Of a stretch of 19,891 bases of DNA, positions 13,884 to 18,863 are shown piece by piece (positions within the stretch are counted from its first letter, which is position 1; every line of letters begins with the position of its first letter). Origin of the DNA: Fiminaster sp050874705 (GTDB taxonomy: Bacteria; Bacillota_I; Bacilli_A; RFN20; CAG-826); contig JBNMLE010000015.1 of assembly GCA_050874705.1 (NCBI GenBank), forward strand, positions 1-19,891, given 5' to 3'. Below the pieces are notes generated by a model that saw only the letters and a list, made by a program, of their open reading frames with translations, did not search any database and had not been told where the DNA came from. The translations under genes and the position numbers were made by a program.

Positions 13884-15305
13884 ATGAACAAAAAATTACC
13901 ATACATATTATTAAGCTCATTATTATTGCTTACAGGTTGTGATAGAAGCGATATAACCACAAGCGGTAACGATTTATCAAATAATAGCTCCATTTCTAAT
14001 AGCGGAGATTCTTCTACAACTACTACAACAATTACTTTAAGTTCAAGTTCTAGTAGTTCTTCATCTTCTTCTAGTAGTTCTTCATCCTCTTCATCCTCTT
14101 CATCTTCTTCATCATCCATTATTGATGGTGAAAAAGATGCATATACAATATTGCTTTATATGTGTGGAAGTGATCTTGAAAGTGATTCACAACAAGGTGG
14201 TTTAGCAACCGCGAATTTAAAAGAAATTTTATCAGTTAACTTACCTGATAATGTAAATTTTGTTATCGAAACCGGTGGAGCAAGTTCATGGAAATCTACA
14301 TATGGAATTTCTTCTTCTAAACTTGGAAGATATGAAGTTAAAAATAAAAAATTAGTTTTAAAAGAATCATTATCAAAAGCAAATATGGGTTCTTCTTCAA
14401 CACTTCAAAGCTTTGTTGAATGGGGATTAAAAAATTATCCTGCTGAAAAGACTGGTTTTATTTTCTGGAACCATGGTGGAGCAATGCAAGGTGTTTGTTA
14501 TGATGAAAATTATGATAATGATTCATTATTAAATAGTGAAGTTAAAAAAGCATTTTCTAATGCATTTAAAAACACTAATACAACTTCAAAACTAGAATGG
14601 GTTGGATATGATGCTTGCCTTATGGCGGTTCAAGATGTTGCGGAATTTAATTCAAATTATTTTAATTATATGATTGCTTCCCAAGAAAGCGAACCAGGTG
14701 AAGGATGGGATTATGATGTTTGGCTAAATTCGTTGGCTAAAAATGTAAATATTCCTACACAAGATTTGCTCAAAAATGTTAGCGATTCATATGTAAAAAA
14801 ATGCGCAGATCTTTATAAAAGCAGTGGTTATGGATCAACTTATAATGACGCGACGATGTCTGTGCTTGATCTTAGCAAAATGAGCAATTATCATTCAGAA
14901 TTTGAATCATTAGCTAAAAAACTAAATAATTCTTTCTCAAAGAGCACTTTTAAATCTTTCTTCAATAATTGCAACCAATTTGGTTTTAATTACACTAGTG
15001 ATTATGGCGATGATGGAGAATTTTGCTTTGATGTGGTTGATGTTGGAGATTTTTTAAATACTGTCGATTCTAAATTCTCAAATGTTGATGTTTCTTCTAC
15101 CGTCGCAGCTTTGGATAATTTAGTTGTCTATAATGTCTATGGAAAAGATAAATATGAAGGTGGAACTAGAGACAAATTAAGCGGTTTGTGCTTATTTGCT
15201 ACGACAACAGGTTATAGTTCAAAATCAGAATATTCAACTTCCGAAACCTCATTTACCAATTGGCGGGCAATAAATGTTTCTTACGGAACATGGTATAGTT
15301 ATTAA
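13884..15305 (+). CDS. Secreted clostripain-family (C11) cysteine protease lipoprotein
   Basis: The 473-residue protein has a lipoprotein signal peptide with lipobox LLTGC (lipidated Cys19). Next comes a polar, Thr/Ser/Asn-rich linker with an uninterrupted run of 26 serines (residues 53-78). The C11 catalytic domain starts at YTILLYMCGSDLES (residues 87-100). The catalytic His is His197 in FIFWNHGGAM and the nucleophile is Cys245 in GYDACLMA, both in the order and context of the family. C11 enzymes such as clostripain cut after basic residues and usually self-process. The protein is likely anchored to the outer membrane face, with the linker holding the protease away from the surface. The start has AAGGAG eight bases upstream. 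It is a monocistronic unit between two terminators. Target unknown. Confidence 0.92.
   Translation: MNKKLPYILLSSLLLLTGCDRSDITTSGNDLSNNSSISNSGDSSTTTTTITLSSSSSSSSSSSSSSSSSSSSSSSSSSIIDGEKDAYTILLYMCGSDLESDSQQGGLATANLKEILSVNLPDNVNFVIETGGASSWKSTYGISSSKLGRYEVKNKKLVLKESLSKANMGSSSTLQSFVEWGLKNYPAEKTGFIFWNHGGAMQGVCYDENYDNDSLLNSEVKKAFSNAFKNTNTTSKLEWVGYDACLMAVQDVAEFNSNYFNYMIASQESEPGEGWDYDVWLNSLAKNVNIPTQDLLKNVSDSYVKKCADLYKSSGYGSTYNDATMSVLDLSKMSNYHSEFESLAKKLNNSFSKSTFKSFFNNCNQFGFNYTSDYGDDGEFCFDVVDVGDFLNTVDSKFSNVDVSSTVAALDNLVVYNVYGKDKYEGGTRDKLSGLCLFATTTGYSSKSEYSTSETSFTNWRAINVSYGTWYSY
14040..14117 (+). repeat. Serine-codon repeat tract in the C11 protease
   Basis: Twenty-six consecutive Ser codons (AGT and TCN mixed) contain an exact 18-base direct repeat, 14048-14065 and 14069-14086, offset by 21 bases, plus a tandem 9-base unit TCATCCTCT (14082-14099). 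Both periods are multiples of three, so slippage would change the linker length without breaking the frame. Confidence 0.9.
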
Positions 15306-15325
15306 TATTTAAAATTATAAATACT

Positions 15326-15361
15326 AAGTGCAACACAAGGAAATTCTGTGTTGCATTTTTT
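15326..15361 (+). terminator. Intrinsic terminator of the C11 protease gene
   Basis: TGCAACACA (15329-15337), a 9-base loop and TGTGTTGCA (15347-15355) form a perfect 9-bp stem. AAG/TTT extends it, followed by TTTTTT. Confidence 0.93.
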
Positions 15362-15387
15362 AATTAAAATTCATTTTTTTTGAAAGA

Positions 15388-15396
15388 TGCTAGAAT
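15388..15396 (+). promoter_or_regulatory. Possible extended -10 promoter of the small lipoprotein pair
   Basis: TGC followed by TAGAAT (15391-15396) resembles the extended -10 elements elsewhere in the window. It would give a leader of about 70 bases, in which I see no further structure. Confidence 0.3.
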
Positions 15397-15473
15397 ATAT
15401 TTAGATTTAACTGATATAGTTACTGGAAAATCAATATTTATATTTTACAGTTTTGTTTATATGGTTTGAAAGA

Positions 15474-15824
15474 ATGAAAAGAAAATTTGTTTTATTACCA
15501 ATAATAACATTATCAATATTTTTAACATCTTGTTTCGGAGATAAAAATAATAGCATTAATAGATTTGTTTATCCACAAAGTCTTAAGGTCGGGGAAACGA
15601 AAGAAATAAGTGTCGAAACTCATAAAAACGGTTTTTTCCAATGCAATATTAACTATTACATTGATTATCTTATAAACAAAAGCGAAGAACCATCAATAAG
15701 CGTAGAGAAAGACGGATTTAATTTGTATGTTACAGCAATTAGGCCAGGAAAAGCACAATTAAGTATTTTCTGCTCAGAATGCGATTATTTTCAAGTTGCT
15801 ATAATTTTCAAAGTGGAACAATAA
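15474..15824 (+). CDS. Small lipoprotein of unknown function
   Basis: A 116-residue protein with a clear lipoprotein signal peptide, MKRKFVLLPIITLSIFLTSC, lipobox LTSC with Cys20 as the predicted anchor. I chose the ATG at 15474 because the basic-hydrophobic-lipobox layout begins there; an in-frame TTG at 15453 would add seven residues for no reason. The mature part (SLKVGETKEISVETHKN, then FNLYVTAIRPGKAQLSIFC and a FQVAIIFKV ending) looks all-beta and is reminiscent of bacterial Ig-like (Big2-type) domains, where a VGET-like start and a G-x-A-x-L/I strand are common. This is a weak resemblance. Three further cysteines are in the mature part. It is followed four bases later by a second lipoprotein gene, with which it probably forms a unit. 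Confidence 0.75.
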   Translation: MKRKFVLLPIITLSIFLTSCFGDKNNSINRFVYPQSLKVGETKEISVETHKNGFFQCNINYYIDYLINKSEEPSISVEKDGFNLYVTAIRPGKAQLSIFCSECDYFQVAIIFKVEQ

Positions 15825-15828
15825 TTAT

Positions 15829-16212
15829 ATGAAAAGATTATTTAAAAATATATTGCTATTAACATCGTTAATTACTTTTTTAAGTGGTTGTAACAATGAT
15901 TCGCGTCATTATCCAATGAAAATTAAAACAGAAGTTGATGTTAATATTAACGAAAATATAGATTTGAATTTTCCGGGTTCAACATCTTATGGAACATTTG
16001 CCCCATGGATGGAAATAGCTTTCCCTATTTTAAAAGATTATTCAAGTGATTATTTAGATATTAAACAAACTGATAGAGATACATTTAATGTAACGCCTTT
16101 AAAAGAAGAGCAAGGATACGCGGAATTTAATTTTGTTATTCCAAAATTATCAAACAAATATCCGGAACATATTGATCACACAATTGAATTGATTTTTACA
16201 ATTGTTAGTTAA
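15829..16212 (+). CDS. Small lipoprotein of unknown function
   Basis: A 127-residue protein with signal peptide MKRLFKNILLLTSLITFLSGC, lipobox LSGC, Cys21 predicted as lipidated. The mature part (KTEVDVNINENIDLNFPGST and YAEFNFVIPKLSNKY, ending HTIELIFTIVS) appears beta-rich, like its upstream neighbour, and may be a distant paralogue, but I see no strong sequence identity beyond the signal peptide. No family is recognised. It starts four bases after the upstream stop with no Shine-Dalgarno, so translation probably depends on the first gene. The stop is only four bases from the end of the convergent minus-strand operon, and no terminator separates them. Confidence 0.75.
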   Translation: MKRLFKNILLLTSLITFLSGCNNDSRHYPMKIKTEVDVNINENIDLNFPGSTSYGTFAPWMEIAFPILKDYSSDYLDIKQTDRDTFNVTPLKEEQGYAEFNFVIPKLSNKYPEHIDHTIELIFTIVS

Positions 16213-16216
16213 ATTT

Positions 16217-16870
16217 TTATTCTGGCTTAACGTCTTCAGGTGGAAGTTCGCTAGCGTCAAATTTATCAAGTGATTTATTAAAGACAGATTTTGAAAGTTT
16301 AAATAATTTGTATGATCTTGCAATATAAGCTTGAACATCAATTAAAAACCATATTCCTCCAACAAACATTCCTGGAACAAATATGTATGAACCCCACGCA
16401 TTCCATGACCAAGTTGGAGAATGGATTACTTCAGGCCAATCGGACATAAGTGTTAGACCAAAGAAATTACTTCTTGGAGCGCCATCCCAATCAAAATGGA
16501 ATAATAAAGTTCCAAAGCCAATGCCTTCACTCCATTCAAATGGGTTAATAGTCCAGTTGTTATAAATTATGCAATAAATAAGCATTGTAAGCCCTGCGAC
16601 CGCCATAATTAAGACAGGAATCCAAGAATCTTTAAATAATAAGCGGTGGTTTTTCTTAATTCCATAACGCATTAATTTATGTGAATCAGTAATGACACCA
16701 GTTACGACAACATCGTGAACTAAATCATCCATTTTCTTGCCTTGGAATGTCATTACTTTTTTAACAAGCACACCTATATATCCAACCAAAACAAAAACTA
16801 AAACGAATATAAGACATAAAATCATTATTAATCGTTTATCGCTTTCAGTTAGTTGCGCTAATAAAGTCAT
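16217..16870 (-). CDS. Tryptophan-rich three-helix membrane protein, unknown function
   Basis: A 217-residue protein with three predicted membrane helices (about 15-37, 82-102 and 162-182). A 40-residue basic loop lies between the first two (residues about 38-81, including GKKMDDLVHDVVVTG). The region between helices 2 and 3 (about 105-160) is strikingly rich in Trp and other aromatics with small residues: INPFEWSEGIGFG, FHFDWDGAP, DWPEV and PTWSWNAWG. By the positive-inside rule this aromatic loop would face outside. The C terminus is acidic (DASELPPEDVKPE). I recognise no family. It starts two bases after the upstream stop, with GAGGAAA as ribosome binding site inside that gene. It is the last gene of a three-gene membrane operon. 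Confidence 0.75.
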   Translation of the reverse strand: MTLLAQLTESDKRLIMILCLIFVLVFVLVGYIGVLVKKVMTFQGKKMDDLVHDVVVTGVITDSHKLMRYGIKKNHRLLFKDSWIPVLIMAVAGLTMLIYCIIYNNWTINPFEWSEGIGFGTLLFHFDWDGAPRSNFFGLTLMSDWPEVIHSPTWSWNAWGSYIFVPGMFVGGIWFLIDVQAYIARSYKLFKLSKSVFNKSLDKFDASELPPEDVKPE

Positions 16871-16872
16871 AT

Positions 16873-17343
16873 TTATTTTTCCTCATTATTTTGTTCGATA
16901 GCATCATCAGATTTTGCTTCGACAACATTATTGTTTTCGATTTGTTCAATTGGTTTATTTTCAATTGCAGGAGTTTCAACTTGGTTTATATTTTGTTGGG
17001 CATTTGCAATGTTTTTCATATTATTAACCATATCTGGATGTGCCATAATAATGGTGGCATTAGACATATTATATAGATTTTGTTGTTGAAGATTTTGGGT
17101 AGTGGTTGTTGTAGTGGAATTTTTTTGTTCCATTTTTTCCTTCAATATTCTTTTTGCTTTTATATCTTCGGGTAAGTCACCATTTACTGTGCCTCCACTA
17201 AAGAATACGATGAGGTTTCTTATGCTCATATAGATGAACATAATCAAACAGTAAACAAAATATAGCGCTAAAAAAAGAACTATAAATGGTGATAAGACAA
17301 CATATAGTAATCCATATAATACTGTTTTAAAAAATTCACCCAT
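16873..17343 (-). CDS. Small membrane protein with low-complexity C-terminal tail, unknown function
   Basis: A 156-residue protein. Residues 5-50 are almost entirely hydrophobic (GLLYVVLSPFIVLFLALYFVY and onward), enough for a helical hairpin, ending FFSGGT. A charged segment LPEDIKAKRILKEKME follows, then a low-complexity tail of more than 80 residues: six consecutive Thr (about 76-81), many Gln and Asn, and an acidic ending DDAIEQNNEEK. The tail looks disordered and probably cytosolic. No family is recognised. The gene lies between the multi-helix membrane protein upstream (9-base gap) and the Trp-rich membrane protein downstream (2-base gap), so the three are likely co-transcribed and may form one complex. 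Confidence 0.7.
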   Translation of the reverse strand: MGEFFKTVLYGLLYVVLSPFIVLFLALYFVYCLIMFIYMSIRNLIVFFSGGTVNGDLPEDIKAKRILKEKMEQKNSTTTTTTQNLQQQNLYNMSNATIIMAHPDMVNNMKNIANAQQNINQVETPAIENKPIEQIENNNVVEAKSDDAIEQNNEEK

Positions 17344-17352
17344 ATATTTATA

Positions 17353-18258
17353 TTATTCTATCTTTTTAGGCTCTCTTTTCAAGAAAGAAACAATTAGAGA
17401 AATAAATGAAATCCAAAACGGAGTTATATTGAGTAGTAAAAATCCATCAATCGATCCTAATGTTGTATATGCGGCAGCAAAGGCTATCACATTGATAATT
17501 AATCCACCAAAAAAGGCAATGAGAATGTTATAACTTTTTGAAACAATGTAGTCTTTTATGATAAAGACCGCTAAATAGATATTAATAAATAATAAGACAA
17601 AAGCTATTTCTTTAACAAAAAAAGCAAATAGAACAATAAGCAAACTTAGAACAAATAAAATCAATTGATAAATCCATTGAAATTTTGTTATTTGTTTTTC
17701 TTCTACATTAATTTTCTTAAATTCATTAGCGATTATTGCGTATGATAAACACATTTGAATAAGAGAAATTAAAAAGATAAAAGCGGGAATCATAACATCG
17801 ATATTTGTAGATTCTTGAAGAGCAAATAATGTTTTAAAAGTTAAAACGATATCAGTTCCATAAATAAAATTTACAAGCGGGATAAAACCTAAAATGCATC
17901 CCATTTGAATAAGCGAAGATATAAGTATTGAATAAATTGATGGAATGCTTTTTTTAGAAATAAGACCAAATACATAACCTGTAAGTAGACTTGGTATTAA
18001 ATAGAAAAAAGTAGTTTCTGTATTCCATAATGTAGATACTAAAGACAGACCAATTGAAGCAGCAAAATAGATTGGGTAATATCTATCTTTGCAAAAGAAC
18101 TCAACTAAGGCACTTGTCAAAGGCATTAAAAGAAAAAGAAAAATAGACATAAATGGCACTAAAGCGGATACAACAGATAAAACAATATTTATCGCTGCCA
18201 TAATCGCCATAAAAGCAATATTTTGTTGTATTGTTTCGCGTTTAGTAAACAATTTCAT
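17353..18258 (-). CDS. Multi-spanning membrane protein, possibly DUF2232/YybS- or S-component-like
   Basis: A 301-residue protein with about eight or nine hydrophobic helices. The N-terminal half (NIAFMAIMAAINIVLSVVSA, LLMPLTSALVEFFCKDRYYP, LIPSLLTGYVFGLISKK) has the short-loop, Pro- and Gly-containing helices of ECF S components and YybS/DUF2232 proteins, but I cannot decide between these or exclude a new family. The C-terminal half has further long helices, which would be unusual for a plain S component (about six). It ends in a basic tail (LKREPKKIE). No riboswitch precedes it. The minus-strand promoter has an extended -10 directly in front of the ATG, so the message is probably leaderless. 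First gene of a three-gene operon. Confidence 0.7.
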   Translation of the reverse strand: MKLFTKRETIQQNIAFMAIMAAINIVLSVVSALVPFMSIFLFLLMPLTSALVEFFCKDRYYPIYFAASIGLSLVSTLWNTETTFFYLIPSLLTGYVFGLISKKSIPSIYSILISSLIQMGCILGFIPLVNFIYGTDIVLTFKTLFALQESTNIDVMIPAFIFLISLIQMCLSYAIIANEFKKINVEEKQITKFQWIYQLILFVLSLLIVLFAFFVKEIAFVLLFINIYLAVFIIKDYIVSKSYNILIAFFGGLIINVIAFAAAYTTLGSIDGFLLLNITPFWISFISLIVSFLKREPKKIE

Positions 18259-18273
18259 GAATTAATAATATCA
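18259..18273 (-). promoter_or_regulatory. Extended -10 promoter of the membrane operon, start probably leaderless
   Basis: On the minus strand TGA (18273-18271) and TATTAT (18270-18265) form an extended -10. It is followed by six bases (TAATTC) and the ATG at 18258-18256. No Shine-Dalgarno or -35 is seen. The spacing is identical to that of ung. Confidence 0.5.
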
Positions 18274-18325
18274 TGAAAAGAAAAATAATTTTTAAGTTTT
18301 TGAATATTTTAGTATTTTGTTTTCT

Positions 18326-18337
18326 TATAAGATTAAT
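18326..18337 (+). promoter_or_regulatory. -10 box of the thioredoxin-like lipoprotein gene, start possibly leaderless
   Basis: TATAAG (18326-18331) lies six bases (ATTAAT) before the ATG at 18338. No Shine-Dalgarno is present. A TTGAAT at 18300-18305 is too far (20-base spacer) to be a confident -35. Confidence 0.4.
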
Positions 18338-18784
18338 ATGAAGAAGATATGCTTGTTTTTACTTTTAACATTGCCACTTACTAGTTGTTCAAATAATAAT
18401 ATCTTCACGTCAATAAGTGATATCAATAATAACATTTCAATAAAACACAATTATTCAGAAATAAGTGAATATAAAATTAAGTGGAAAGATGTGTTTTTTG
18501 TAGCAAAACCCGAATATTTTGTATATTTTTATTCAGTTTCATGTTCACATTGCAATGAAATTAAAAACGCTATTATTGAATATGCATTAAATAATCAAAA
18601 TACTTATTTTTGTGAGAATAGCAAGGATGTGATTATTAGTGAAGATATATCAAACACGATTGGTATAAGTGATGTTTCAAAATTGTCTATTTTAGGATTC
18701 CCGACTCTTGTTGAAATTAAAAATTCAAAATTGGTTGATAATATCGCAGGCATCGACAAAATAAAATCAGAATTGAATTTATAA
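18338..18784 (+). CDS. Thioredoxin-fold lipoprotein with CSHC active site
   Basis: A 148-residue protein with signal peptide MKKICLFLLLTLPLTSC; lipobox LTSC, Cys17 predicted as lipidated. The mature part has a thioredoxin-like fold: YFVYFYSVSCSHCNEIKNAI with a CxxC pair (Cys69, Cys72) at the start of a helix, and a downstream FPTLVEI segment whose Pro122 is the expected cis-proline. It probably acts on disulfides outside the membrane, as a reductase, oxidase or thiol donor. No DsbB or CcdA partner is in the window. It is divergent from the membrane operon and upstream of the helicase gene. I chose ATG 18338 because the signal peptide starts there; an in-frame TTG at 18317 lies upstream of the predicted transcription start. 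Substrate unknown. Confidence 0.88.
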   Translation: MKKICLFLLLTLPLTSCSNNNIFTSISDINNNISIKHNYSEISEYKIKWKDVFFVAKPEYFVYFYSVSCSHCNEIKNAIIEYALNNQNTYFCENSKDVIISEDISNTIGISDVSKLSILGFPTLVEIKNSKLVDNIAGIDKIKSELNL

Positions 18785-18837
18785 GTAGATTTTTATTAAT
18801 TATTTCCTAAATTAGTCCTTAAAAATTTTTATTTATA

Positions 18838-18846
18838 TGCTAAACT
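18838..18846 (+). promoter_or_regulatory. Possible extended -10 promoter of the helicase gene
   Basis: TGC followed by TAAACT (18841-18846) gives an expected start near 18853 and a leader of about 11 bases with no clear Shine-Dalgarno before ATG 18864. No obvious terminator separates it from the lipoprotein gene, so read-through is possible. Confidence 0.35.
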
Positions 18847-18863
18847 ATTACAAAGTAATAAAT

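Noticed and set aside
14040..14117. The serine repeat as a CRISPR-like or other DNA-level repeat array
   Set aside because: The repeats have no unique spacers, are adjacent and in-frame, and are explained by the homopolymeric protein tract.
13856..14119. Minus-strand Glu/Asp-rich frame opposite the serine tract
   Set aside because: The acidic repeats are only the complement of the serine codon repeats of the C11 protease.
16383..16565. Plus-strand frame opposite the Trp-rich membrane protein
   Set aside because: No ribosome binding site, and the minus-strand gene is better supported by operon spacing and membrane topology.
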